From JBQDBK01 sp052090825 (GTDB lineage: Bacteria > Bacillota > Clostridia > Tissierellales > Peptoniphilaceae), in assembly GCA_052090825.1 (NCBI GenBank), contig JBQDBK010000015.1, positions 1-32,209 of the forward strand: a DNA stretch of 32,209 bases, written 5' to 3'. Made by a program: the position numbers and the translations under genes. Within the stretch, counting starts at the first letter, position 1. The number at the start of each line of letters is the position of its first letter. Shown piece by piece: positions 16,648 through 23,916 of this stretch. The notes under the pieces were generated by a model. That model was not told where the DNA came from, made no database searches, and saw only the letters and a list, made by a program, of their open reading frames with translations.

Positions 16648-17535
16648 ATGGAAAAAGAAATTATTTTTAAATCTACAAACGGCATAGATGATTTAAGTGC
16701 AATTATATGGGATTGTCCTAACCCTAAATTTATACTTCAAATTTGTCACGGCATGAGTGAACATATAGGTCGTTACAAAGATTTCGCTGAATTTTTAAAT
16801 TCCCACGGCATAATTGTCGCAGGGAATAATCATCTAGGTCATGGAAAAACAGCTAATATTTTAGGATATTTTAATAGTAAAGACTTTGTCAAGACTTTAG
16901 TTGATGATGTTTATGAACTTTCCAAGTATCTACAAAATCAGTATAAGCTTAAAATATATTATTTAGGTCACTCCATGGGGTCTTTTATTTTAAGAGCATT
17001 TCTTGCTAAATATAACACTGAAAAAGCTATTATTATGGGAACTGCTTATGTAAACAAGTTTTTAGCAAAGCTTCTTATTGCACTATCTGATTTTATAGGA
17101 AAATTAAAAGGCTACGATTCTGAATCTGACTTTTTATATTTTTTAACAATAGGAAGGTACTCCTTAATTACTCCTAAAAATCAGCTGTGGATTAGCTACA
17201 ATCTTGAGAATATTTACAAGTGCAAAGACGATAAATATTCAGGTTTCCCTTTTAAGGTAAGTGGATATAAGGCCCTGGGTAGTTTACTGTCTAAAATAAT
17301 AGAAAAAAATACTATCCAAAGTACTGATAAAAACACAAAAATTCTTTTTATTTCAGGCTCTGATGACCTTGTTGGTAAGAAAGAAAAAGGTGTTTTAAAA
17401 GTTTCTTCCATCTATAAGAAAGAAGGATTTAAAAATATAGAAATTGAACTTTATAAAAATATGAAACATGAAATCTTAAATGAATATGACAATTTAAAAG
17501 TTTACAATAGAATTCTTGAATTCTTAGAAAAATAG
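16648..17535 (+). CDS. Alpha/beta hydrolase, lysophospholipase/monoacylglycerol-lipase-like
   Basis: A 295-residue serine hydrolase of the PldB/monoglyceride-lipase type (hydrolase_4). Family signatures are ICHGMSEHIGRY (32-43), a NHLGHGKT segment (61-68) and the nucleophile elbow LGHSMGS (106-112, S109). The acid/base pair is probably D239/D240 (ISGSDDLVG) and H274 (NMKHEILNE). It would cleave a fatty acyl ester from lysophospholipid or monoacylglycerol; the substrate is unproven. CGGAG overlaps the upstream gene's end, and the unit is closed by a terminator at 17533. Confidence 0.87.
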   Translation: MEKEIIFKSTNGIDDLSAIIWDCPNPKFILQICHGMSEHIGRYKDFAEFLNSHGIIVAGNNHLGHGKTANILGYFNSKDFVKTLVDDVYELSKYLQNQYKLKIYYLGHSMGSFILRAFLAKYNTEKAIIMGTAYVNKFLAKLLIALSDFIGKLKGYDSESDFLYFLTIGRYSLITPKNQLWISYNLENIYKCKDDKYSGFPFKVSGYKALGSLLSKIIEKNTIQSTDKNTKILFISGSDDLVGKKEKGVLKVSSIYKKEGFKNIEIELYKNMKHEILNEYDNLKVYNRILEFLEK

Positions 17536-17566
17536 ACCCTTTTTACATTAAAGGATCTATTTTTTA
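17533..17566 (+). terminator. Terminator after the hydrolase gene
   Basis: TAGACCCTTT (17533-17542) pairs with AAAGGATCTA (17550-17559), with one C-A mismatch, followed by a T-run. The arm includes the gene's stop codon. It faces the convergent ParA-like gene. Confidence 0.75.
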
Positions 17567-17572
17567 TTATAT

Positions 17573-18238
17573 TTATTCCAATTTCAAATTTTCCAATTCT
17601 TCTGCTAAATAAAGAAAATCTTCAGCTGCATCTGAAACAGCATCAAAAGATCTTAATTCTCTATTTTTAAATTGTACTCTTCTTATCGTCTCATCATCCC
17701 TTATCATAGTATTTAAAATTTTAAAATCATTTTCTCTAGCAATCTTTGATATTTTTTCTATTACCTCATCAGTTTCGGAAAGCTCATCTACCCTGTTTAT
17801 CAAAATTCTACACTTATCCTTATAATCTGCTACAGAAGTTAAAAAATTATCTAAGCTTAATATATTATACTCATCTGCAACTACAGGAATTATTATTAAG
17901 TCGGAGATGTCGAAGCTAGTTTTTATATATCTTTTATCCGTATCAATAATGGTGTATTCATAAAAATCAAAAGTTTTTAAATCTTCTAAAATTATGGGAT
18001 TAAATTCCTTTAAGCCGCTTGTTATAAAGTCAATATATTTTCCTTGATTAATTGCTGATAGTAACTTATCTTCTATAAAATTTATATGTTCTAGCTTAAA
18101 AGTACTTGTTAGTGTATTTTTATTATCCATATCAACAAGTAAAGTTTTTTTACCTAATCTCTCAAAATATAAACCTAATTCTCTAACAAGGGTAGTTTTC
18201 CCAACTCCTCCCTTATTAGAGTAAATTGTAATTAACAT
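17573..18238 (-). CDS. Orphan ParA/MinD-like ATPase
   Basis: A 221-residue SIMIBI-class ATPase with the deviant Walker A KGGVGKTT (9-16; signature lysine K9), Walker A-prime LVDMDNK (34-40) and a Walker B-like YTIIDTD (95-101). ParA relatives bind ATP, dimerise and position DNA or protein cargo. There is no ParB gene, parS-like repeat or plasmid gene nearby, and it lacks an obvious MinD amphipathic tail, so its cargo is unknown. It starts 9 bases after the threonine-aldolase-like gene ends, with AGGAGA upstream, so both form one operon on the minus strand. Confidence 0.82.
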   Translation of the reverse strand: MLITIYSNKGGVGKTTLVRELGLYFERLGKKTLLVDMDNKNTLTSTFKLEHINFIEDKLLSAINQGKYIDFITSGLKEFNPIILEDLKTFDFYEYTIIDTDKRYIKTSFDISDLIIIPVVADEYNILSLDNFLTSVADYKDKCRILINRVDELSETDEVIEKISKIARENDFKILNTMIRDDETIRRVQFKNRELRSFDAVSDAAEDFLYLAEELENLKLE

Positions 18239-18247
18239 AAAACTCTC

Positions 18248-19252
18248 CTAAATTAAATTTACTAAATTATCTATTTCTTCTATTGTCGTCTTATAACTTG
18301 TAACAAATCTTATAACTTTTTTATCGTCACTATAGGAACTTACTTCAAAAGAGTTCTCCTTGGACAAACTATCTATCCTTGTTTCTGGATATATAATAAA
18401 TATTTGATTGCTACAAGCTTTTTTATAAAATTCAACACCCTTTTCTTTAAGCTTTTCTGCTAATATAAGGCCAGTATCATAAGCTCTTTTGCCTAATTCA
18501 TAATATAGACCATCTCTGAATAATTCTTCAAATTGTGCTCCTAATACAAAAGATTTGGCCATTACAGCACCTCTTTGTTTCATAAATTTTCTAATATGTT
18601 CTTTAAGATCATCTGAAACTATAACTATTGCCTCACCATACATAGCTCCATTTTTTGTTCCACCTAAGGTAAAAATATCACATATATCACAAAGTTCATC
18701 AATAGCTATATCAGAAGCTGCTAACCCAACTGCCATTCTAGCCCCATCAATGTATAAATAAAGTCCATATTCCAAACAGACATCATAAATATCTTTTATT
18801 TCACCATATGAATAAACTGTTCCCATTTCTGTAGTTTGAGATATATAAACCAATTTTGGTAAAATGTGATGTTCTTCAGTTAAATTTTTTAACTTATTTT
18901 CAATTAATTCAGCACTCAACTTACCGTCTTCAGTTTTTATGGTTTCTATTTTTTTTCCAGTAGCCTCTATTGATCCTGTTTCATGACAAACTATATGTCC
19001 TGTATCCGCTGCTATAATTCCTTCATAGGGCATTAAATTTGCTGAAATAGAGATGATATTTGCTATTGTTCCCCCACCTACAAATTCAATTTCAACATCA
19101 TCTCTTTTTAAATCTCTTTTTATATATTCCTTGGCCTTGCTAGTATAATCATCTTTGCCATATCCAATATTCCCTTTTTCTCTTATAGAGGATAATTTTT
19201 CCAAAACTCTATCATGACATAAGTCGTTATAATCATTTAAAAATATATTCAT
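18248..19252 (-). CDS. Threonine aldolase family (beta-eliminating lyase) PLP enzyme
   Basis: Fold-type I PLP enzyme of the low-specificity L-threonine aldolase family, which splits threonine/allo-threonine to glycine and acetaldehyde; cytoplasmic. With the ATG at 19252 it has 334 residues. The PLP lysine is K200 (FTLGGTKNG), the ring-binding aspartate D169 (YLYIDGARM), and the FVGGGTIAN (57-65) and HETGSIEATG (90-99) segments are typical. ATGs at 19267 and 19258 are in frame, but GGAGGG lies just between the first ATG and this one with proper spacing, and the likely transcript start is near 19268. Exact substrate is unproven. Forms an operon with the ParA-like gene. Confidence 0.85.
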   Translation of the reverse strand: MNIFLNDYNDLCHDRVLEKLSSIREKGNIGYGKDDYTSKAKEYIKRDLKRDDVEIEFVGGGTIANIISISANLMPYEGIIAADTGHIVCHETGSIEATGKKIETIKTEDGKLSAELIENKLKNLTEEHHILPKLVYISQTTEMGTVYSYGEIKDIYDVCLEYGLYLYIDGARMAVGLAASDIAIDELCDICDIFTLGGTKNGAMYGEAIVIVSDDLKEHIRKFMKQRGAVMAKSFVLGAQFEELFRDGLYYELGKRAYDTGLILAEKLKEKGVEFYKKACSNQIFIIYPETRIDSLSKENSFEVSSYSDDKKVIRFVTSYKTTIEEIDNLVNLI

Positions 19253-19274
19253 ATCCATTCCCTCCATTTATTTA

Positions 19275-19283
19275 ATTATACCA
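19275..19283 (-). promoter_or_regulatory. Extended -10 promoter of the threonine-aldolase-like gene
   Basis: On the minus strand TGGTATAAT is a perfect -10 with TGn extension; the -35 (TTATAA) is poor. The predicted transcript start near 19268 supports translation from 19252 rather than 19267. Confidence 0.5.
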
Positions 19284-19399
19284 TAGAAGAATTTATATTA
19301 TAAAAAGTAAAATATAATTAATAGATTTACCTCATATTTTATATTTGTGTTATCATTTAATTAAGAGCTTAAATAAATATTGATAGGAGATTTTTACTT

Positions 19400-20473
19400 A
19401 TGAAAAATAGTCATGGAGCTAATCTTTTCGAACTTTCAAAAAATTTTGATTTTAAAATAGAGGACATAGCAGATTTTTCCTCAAATATTAACCCCTTAGG
19501 TGCAAGTGAAAAAGCAAAAAAATATTTGATTTCAAATATGGACTTAATAAGTACATATCCTGATCCAGAATATAAACAACTTAAAGAGGAGATTTCAAAA
19601 TACACAGAAGCTAATCCAGAAAATATATTTCTATTTTCTGGTACTACCGAAGGTATTAGAGAATATATAAAATATATAAACCCTAAAAATGCAATGCTTT
19701 TATCTCCCTGCTACTCCGAATATGAACACGAGCTTAATAAAATAAAAACTAATATATTTTACTATGACTTACTTGAAAAAAATAATTTCAACCTAGATGT
19801 TGATGAACTTATTAGAATAATTAATAAAGAGAAGATAGATTTAATTGTGTTTGCTAATCCCAATAATCCTACTGGTACAATTTTAGAAAGTAAAGAAATT
19901 GAAAAGATTATGGAAAATACAGATGTTAAAATTTTACTTGATGAAACTTACTGTGAATTTACTAACCAGAACATTTTTTCATCTATTCCCTTAACTAAAA
20001 AATATAAAAATTTATTTATAGTTAGGGGAACTAGTAAATTCTTTGCTATGCCTGGTATTAGACTTGGCTATGGCATAAGTTCTTCCGAAGAGATTAGTGA
20101 TTACTTTGCTAAAAATGAAATGCTGTGGAGTATTAATATTTTTGCTTGTATTGTAGGCCAAGTTATTTTTAGAGATAAAATTTATCAAAAAAACGTTTTT
20201 GAATTTATTTCTTCTCAAAGAAATAAGCTTATGAACTCTCTTAAATCAATTGATTCACTCAAAGTTTATAATTCACAAGGTAACTTCATTCTCTGTAGGA
20301 TTAAAAATTCAACAACTGCTCAAGAACTAAGAAACTATCTTTTAAAAGACGCAATGGTTATTAGAGATTGTTCAAACTTTAAAAACTTAGGGGAAAAGTA
20401 TTTTAGAGTTTGTATTTTAGATGAAGAATCAAATAATAAACTATTAAATAAAATAAAAGAATATTTTAAATAA
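19400..20473 (+). CDS. CobD/HisC-like class I/II aminotransferase (PLP)
   Basis: A 357-residue fold-type I PLP enzyme. The opening SHGANLFEL...DFSSNINPLG (4-34) is the hallmark of threonine-phosphate decarboxylase (CobD) and its relatives. PLP contacts are seen in NPNNPTG (153-159), DETYCEF (181-187, D181 and Y184) and the Schiff-base lysine K213 (GTSKFFAMPGIRLGYG). CobD makes aminopropanol phosphate for cobalamin; HisC is a close relative acting on histidinol phosphate. No cobalamin or histidine-synthesis gene is nearby, so the true substrate is open. An extended -10 (TGTTATCAT, 19348-19356) and GGAG precede it. A strong hairpin ends it. Confidence 0.8.
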   Translation: MKNSHGANLFELSKNFDFKIEDIADFSSNINPLGASEKAKKYLISNMDLISTYPDPEYKQLKEEISKYTEANPENIFLFSGTTEGIREYIKYINPKNAMLLSPCYSEYEHELNKIKTNIFYYDLLEKNNFNLDVDELIRIINKEKIDLIVFANPNNPTGTILESKEIEKIMENTDVKILLDETYCEFTNQNIFSSIPLTKKYKNLFIVRGTSKFFAMPGIRLGYGISSSEEISDYFAKNEMLWSINIFACIVGQVIFRDKIYQKNVFEFISSQRNKLMNSLKSIDSLKVYNSQGNFILCRIKNSTTAQELRNYLLKDAMVIRDCSNFKNLGEKYFRVCILDEESNNKLLNKIKEYFK

Positions 20474-20508
20474 AAAAGCTTACTTCTAAGAAGTAAGCTT
20501 TTTTTTAT
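20472..20508. terminator. Bidirectional terminator between CobD-like gene and cysE
   Basis: AAAAAAGCTTACTTC (20472-20486) pairs with 20490-20504 around a 3-base loop, with an A-run on one side and a T-run on the other. It can end both the plus-strand CobD-like gene and the minus-strand cysK-cysE operon, whose stop codon lies within it. Confidence 0.88.
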
Positions 20509-21025
20509 TTTTTCTTACAACTTCAGCTCTCATTCCAACGGCTGTTTCATAAGCACCAACACTATCTAATACAACAGCTCCGGCCCCAATTTTAGCATAA
20601 TCTCCTATTTTTATAGGACCAAGTAAGGTTGATCTTGCACCTAATATAACATGATTCCCAATAGTTGGATGTCTTTTAACTTCTTTTTCATTCCCTGTTC
20701 CTCCAAGAGTTACTCCATGGTACATAGTTACATAGTCTCCAATTTCTGCAGTTTCTCCTATAACAACTCCCATTCCATGGTCTATAAAAAGAAATTTCCC
20801 AATCTTTGCCCCAGGATGAATTTCTATTCCTGTTTTTTTCCTTGTTCCCTGAGATATCCACCTAGCAATGGTAGTATGATCTTTCTTATAAAAATAGTGT
20901 GCAATATCATGCCTAAATAAAGCTTTATTTACCGGGTATAAAAATATAGCTTCAAATAAACTTTTACAAGCCGGATCTGATTTTAATATATATTTCCCTT
21001 GTTCTAGTAATTCTTTAATCTTCAT
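20486..21025 (-). CDS. cysE: Serine O-acetyltransferase
   Basis: Acetylates L-serine with acetyl-CoA to O-acetylserine, the substrate of CysK; cytoplasmic left-handed beta-helix trimer/hexamer. The 179-residue protein is the short (EpsC-like) form lacking the long E. coli N-terminal region. The helical N-terminal part (about 1-60) is followed by hexapeptide repeats from GIEIHPGAKIG through HPTIGNHVILGARSTLLGPIKIGDYAKIGAG. The catalytic histidine is likely H83 (FIDHGMG). The cysK end overlaps its start by 11 bases, so cysE is translationally coupled and shares the cysK leader. Some related acetyltransferases act on other acceptors, but the cysK context settles the role. Confidence 0.93.
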   Translation of the reverse strand: MKIKELLEQGKYILKSDPACKSLFEAIFLYPVNKALFRHDIAHYFYKKDHTTIARWISQGTRKKTGIEIHPGAKIGKFLFIDHGMGVVIGETAEIGDYVTMYHGVTLGGTGNEKEVKRHPTIGNHVILGARSTLLGPIKIGDYAKIGAGAVVLDSVGAYETAVGMRAEVVRKNKKKLTS

Positions 21026-21917
21026 TATATTTAAACAAAGGAGTAGAAAGATATCTTTCCCCTGTATCCGGTAATACAGTTACTATTGGACCTTCTACTT
21101 CCTTGGCCATTTCTATAGCCCCAAGAACATTCGCCCCTGACGAAATGCCTACTAAAAGTCCCTCTTCTTTTCCTAATCTTCTTGCCATATTCATAGCTTT
21201 ATCACTCTCTATTCTTATTATCTTATCTACTATGCTCATATCTAAATTTTTAGGTATAAAATTAGCTCCAATTCCTTGAATTTTATGAGGTCCACTTACT
21301 CCCTTAGTAATTATTGGAGACTCTTCAGGTTCTAAGCCCCAAATTTTTACCTCTTTATTAACTTTTTTTAATGCTCTACCAGTACCACTTACTGTTCCAC
21401 CAGTTCCTATACCAGCTATAAATCCTCCTACTTTTAAACCTGATTCTAAAATTTCTTTAGCAGTAGTCTCTTCATGTGCTAAAGGATTAGCAGGATTTGA
21501 AAATTGGTCTGGCATATAGTATTCACCACTTTCAACTAATTCCTTAGCCTTATCAAAAGATGCTTTAATTCCTTTTGAACCTTCTGTTAAAATAAGTTCT
21601 GCCCCATAAGCTTTCATAAGCGCTTTTCTTTCCTCACTCATAGTTTCTGGCATAACAAGAGTCACTGGATATCCTAAAACCTTACCTATCATAGCTAAAG
21701 CTATACCGGTATTTCCTGAAGTAGGCTCTACTATTCTCATTCCTTTTTTTAAATCACCATTTTCTATAGCTTTCTTTATCATATAATAAGCTGGTCTATC
21801 TTTTATTGAACCAGCTGGGTTTGACTTTTCTAGCTTTACATAAATATCCCTATCTGTCACACTGTTTAATTTTACTAGTGGTGTAGCTCCTATAGTTTCC
21901 ATTACATTCTTATTCAT
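21015..21917 (-). CDS. cysK: Cysteine synthase A (O-acetylserine sulfhydrylase)
   Basis: PLP enzyme (fold type II) that makes cysteine from O-acetylserine and sulphide. The 300-residue protein has the PLP lysine K39 (KSNPAGSIKDRPA), the substrate loop PTSGNTGIALA (65-75), the phosphate-binding GIGTGGTVSGTG (about 171-182) and a C-terminal GISSGAN. GAGGAGG lies 5 bases before the ATG. It is the first gene of cysK-cysE. Expression is probably set by the upstream cysteine-codon leader and terminator (21936-22091), which ends only a few bases before this ribosome site. Confidence 0.95.
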   Translation of the reverse strand: MNKNVMETIGATPLVKLNSVTDRDIYVKLEKSNPAGSIKDRPAYYMIKKAIENGDLKKGMRIVEPTSGNTGIALAMIGKVLGYPVTLVMPETMSEERKALMKAYGAELILTEGSKGIKASFDKAKELVESGEYYMPDQFSNPANPLAHEETTAKEILESGLKVGGFIAGIGTGGTVSGTGRALKKVNKEVKIWGLEPEESPIITKGVSGPHKIQGIGANFIPKNLDMSIVDKIIRIESDKAMNMARRLGKEEGLLVGISSGANVLGAIEMAKEVEGPIVTVLPDTGERYLSTPLFKYNED

Positions 21918-21935
21918 AATAACCTCCTCATAAAA

Positions 21936-21965
21936 TAAAAAAATGGTGGGTATATACCCACCATT
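21936..21965 (-). terminator. Perfect 24-nt palindromic terminator in the cysK leader
   Basis: On the minus strand AATGGTGGGTAT (21965-21954) pairs perfectly with ATACCCACCATT (21953-21942), followed by a run of T. It lies only a few bases ahead of the cysK ribosome site and 18 bases after the leader-peptide stop, so readthrough is needed to express cysK-cysE. Confidence 0.88.
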
Positions 21966-21983
21966 AAATAAATTTAATAGTTG

Positions 21984-22076
21984 CTAGGATATACCTTTAA
22001 AAATGGACGTAGTTATACCCTTAATACAACATATTATATTTATATAATTTTTATTAAAGATAATTGACTTTCCCAT
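21984..22076 (-). CDS. 30-residue leader peptide with Cys-Cys
   Basis: ATG at 22076 with AGGAGTG ending about 8 bases upstream opens a 30-codon frame ending at TAG (21986-21984). The peptide is Ile/Lys/Asn-rich and hydrophobic in part, with the two adjacent Cys codons TGT TGT at positions 16-17 (INIICCIKG) as its only cysteines. It probably acts through its translation, not as a protein: stalling at Cys codons would decide whether the following terminator forms ahead of cysK. Cysteine is rare in most peptides of this size, so a CC pair exactly upstream of a cysteine biosynthesis operon is unlikely by chance. Confidence 0.7.
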   Translation of the reverse strand: MGKSIIFNKNYINIICCIKGITTSIFKGIS

Positions 22077-22210
22077 CTTATTAGCACTCCTATTCTTCTT
22101 AAATAAATATTCTAATTTTATTTAGAATCTTTATTTTTATATTTTACCCCCTTTTTTTACTTTAAAAACATTTTATTAATAATTTATAAACTTATCTATC
22201 GTGGCTTAGA

Positions 22211-22239
22211 TTGAAATGATAGATTTTATATTATATAAT
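22211..22239 (+). promoter_or_regulatory. Sigma-A promoter of the zinc-ribbon/SH3 gene
   Basis: TTGAAA (22211-22216), a 17-base spacer and a perfect TATAAT (22234-22239) lie 30 bases before the start codon at 22269. Confidence 0.75.
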
Positions 22240-22268
22240 TATCTTATTATAAGAATTGGAGGATGTTT

Positions 22269-23837
22269 ATGGATCCTAATTTTAATACATTGGCTACAGT
22301 TTTGCATATAAATCCTGAAAATAATTTACAAATAATAAGAGCTGAACTAACTAGCGATTTAAATCTTGCAATTGATTTAATAAATCTTGAAAATAGTACA
22401 ATTAATTCTGTTACTTTTGCAGTTAAGTATAAAGATATAAATAACAGTCCCCTTTTCAATGATAATGAAACTTTTTATACAGTTAACTCTTTAGAAATTC
22501 TTCCAAAAAGTATTTATTATTTAGACCCCATAAAAATCAATTCAAGATTTAGCGACGCTCGTGCTATTGAGATAAGGCTAAAAGAAATTAAATTAGATAA
22601 TTCTAAAACTCATGTTTATCCAGAAGAGAATAACGAGGAATTTATCTTAGAAATTATTTTGGATGAAAAGAAAAAAAAGATTAGAGATATTTTAGGGCCA
22701 GACATAATAACTTATGGGAAAAATACACCTCATGGTTGGAGATGTGTGTGTGGTACATTTAACCCAAAATATTCCGAAGAATGCAAAAATTGTAAACGTA
22801 ATAAAAGCTTCGTTCTAAATAACTTAACAGAAGCTCTTATTAATATGAAATTAGTAAATTCTATTTCTAATACAAATGCAAGCAGAGAAGATCAAGAAGA
22901 ATTATTTAGCAAACTTACCCAAACACAAATGAGCAAGGTGGCACCAACAACGAGTGTTTTAGAAAAAACTAGAATAAATGAAAACAATACCCTTAAACAA
23001 AAAAAATCTAAAACCAAACTTATATTTATATCTTTTTTATTGCTAATACTTTTTTTATTATCGTTTGTATTATTCAAAATATTTGATCAATATAATAATA
23101 AAAAAATATATGAAGAGGCTAAAGTTCTTATTAATCAGGGACAATATCAAAAGGCTAATAAAGAATTAAATAAAATTAAAAATAGCGATGAATTTGAAAT
23201 AGAGCCTCTTTTAGATAAAACTAAATTATTAATAGAATCTAAAAAAGCTTTTGACGAAGGTAATAAGTTAATTTTGTCTAAAAGATATATAGATTCAGTT
23301 AAAAAATTTAAAGAGGTTCTTCCTGAAGACAACGTAAATTATTCTTCTGCACAAAATAAAATATCAGACTTGGAAAATATTATTTTAAATATTGTAGAAG
23401 AAAAAATTGAAGAAAGAAAGTATAGAGAAGCTCAAAACTTAGTTGATGAATATTTATCAATTGTTGAAGAGTCAGCTAAAGCAAATACTCTAAAAGAATC
23501 AATTTATAATAGAAGCAAAGCTGAAGAAGCTCTAAGTCAGGACGAACTTGATGGATCAATTGAACTTGAGAAAAGTAGAGCAGAAATTTCTAAAAAAGCA
23601 GAAAATATTATTAACACTTATCAAAAAGTACAATTAAAACAAGCCAACCTTAGAAAAGAACCTTCCCTAAATTCAGAAATCCTGACTAAATTGCATAAGG
23701 GGTCGGACTTATATATAAAAGAAACCAAGATTGAGGAAATTGAACGTATATGGTGTAAAGTTGATGCTGTTGATTCTATGAGTAAAGAAAGTTTTTCAGG
23801 CTGGATATCTAATAAAACAATGGAAACTTCAAATTAA
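22269..23837 (+). CDS. Zinc-ribbon, single-TM, helical-repeat and SH3-like domain protein
   Basis: A 522-residue protein of unknown function. In order: a beta-rich N-terminal domain (about 8-133), a zinc ribbon with C159, C161, C172, C175 (CxC-x10-CxxC, HGWRCVCGTFNPKYSEECKNC), a polar linker, one membrane helix (about 250-270), a charged alpha-helical repeat region resembling TPR (about 276-445) and a C-terminal bacterial SH3-like domain (about 450-516, with LRKEPSLNSEILTKL and GWISNKTM). With the ribbon inside, the repeats and SH3 domain would face outside and could touch peptidoglycan. GGAGG (22258-22262) is 6 bases from the ATG at 22269 but abuts the ATG at 22263, so 22269 is chosen. It is monocistronic with its own promoter and terminator. 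Confidence 0.78.
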   Translation: MDPNFNTLATVLHINPENNLQIIRAELTSDLNLAIDLINLENSTINSVTFAVKYKDINNSPLFNDNETFYTVNSLEILPKSIYYLDPIKINSRFSDARAIEIRLKEIKLDNSKTHVYPEENNEEFILEIILDEKKKKIRDILGPDIITYGKNTPHGWRCVCGTFNPKYSEECKNCKRNKSFVLNNLTEALINMKLVNSISNTNASREDQEELFSKLTQTQMSKVAPTTSVLEKTRINENNTLKQKKSKTKLIFISFLLLILFLLSFVLFKIFDQYNNKKIYEEAKVLINQGQYQKANKELNKIKNSDEFEIEPLLDKTKLLIESKKAFDEGNKLILSKRYIDSVKKFKEVLPEDNVNYSSAQNKISDLENIILNIVEEKIEERKYREAQNLVDEYLSIVEESAKANTLKESIYNRSKAEEALSQDELDGSIELEKSRAEISKKAENIINTYQKVQLKQANLRKEPSLNSEILTKLHKGSDLYIKETKIEEIERIWCKVDAVDSMSKESFSGWISNKTMETSN

Positions 23838-23840
23838 ATT

Positions 23841-23896
23841 CTATAAAATAAATGCTAGAACAAAGATTAATCTTTATCCTAGCATTTATTTTATAG
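23841..23896. terminator. Long 18-bp hairpin between convergent genes
   Basis: CTATAAAATAAATGCTAG (23841-23858) pairs perfectly with 23879-23896, and the loop itself contains the palindrome AAAGATTAATCTTT. The A/T-rich outer stem replaces a classic T-run. Placed between convergent genes, it probably terminates both. Confidence 0.65.
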
Positions 23897-23916
23897 TTAA
23901 ATATAAAAATATATAA

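Larger units (their letters stand above)
21936..22091 (-). promoter_or_regulatory. Candidate cysteine-responsive transcription attenuator
   Basis: The minus-strand leader holds a ribosome site (AGGAG, 22091-22087), a short frame with two Cys codons (22031-22026) and three exclusive pairings. Segment 1 (GGGTATA, 22020-22014) pairs with segment 2 (TATATCC, 21993-21987) over 7 bp with one G-U. Segment 2 can instead pair with the terminator core 3 (with G21959-T21952, 8 bp and two G-U; or GGTATAT with 21955-21949, 7 bp). Arms 3 and 4 form the terminator. A ribosome stalled on Cys codons covers segment 1 and frees 2 to block the terminator. One reaching the TAG covers 2, so the terminator forms. 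No T-box or SAM-riboswitch core is present. The promoter is not clear; an ATTCTAA/TTAGAAT inverted repeat (22109-22128) lies upstream. Confidence 0.72.

Noticed and set aside
20651..20920. 89-residue open frame on the plus strand inside cysE
   Set aside because: Lies fully antisense to a clear serine acetyltransferase, has no family features and no convincing ribosome site.
21918..22100. T-box or SAM riboswitch ahead of cysK
   Set aside because: GGTGGG occurs in the terminator arm, but there is no T-box core (GGGTGGnACCGCG-like), no stem I with AGTA/GAA loop E, and no SAM-I kink-turn or pseudoknot core; the Cys-codon frame explains the layout better.
22109..22128. ATTCTAA/TTAGAAT inverted repeat as a PerR, Fur or CymR operator
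   Set aside because: The 6-base spacer and sequence do not match the 7-1-7 PerR/Fur layout or a CymR box; noted only as an unassigned repeat upstream of the leader peptide.
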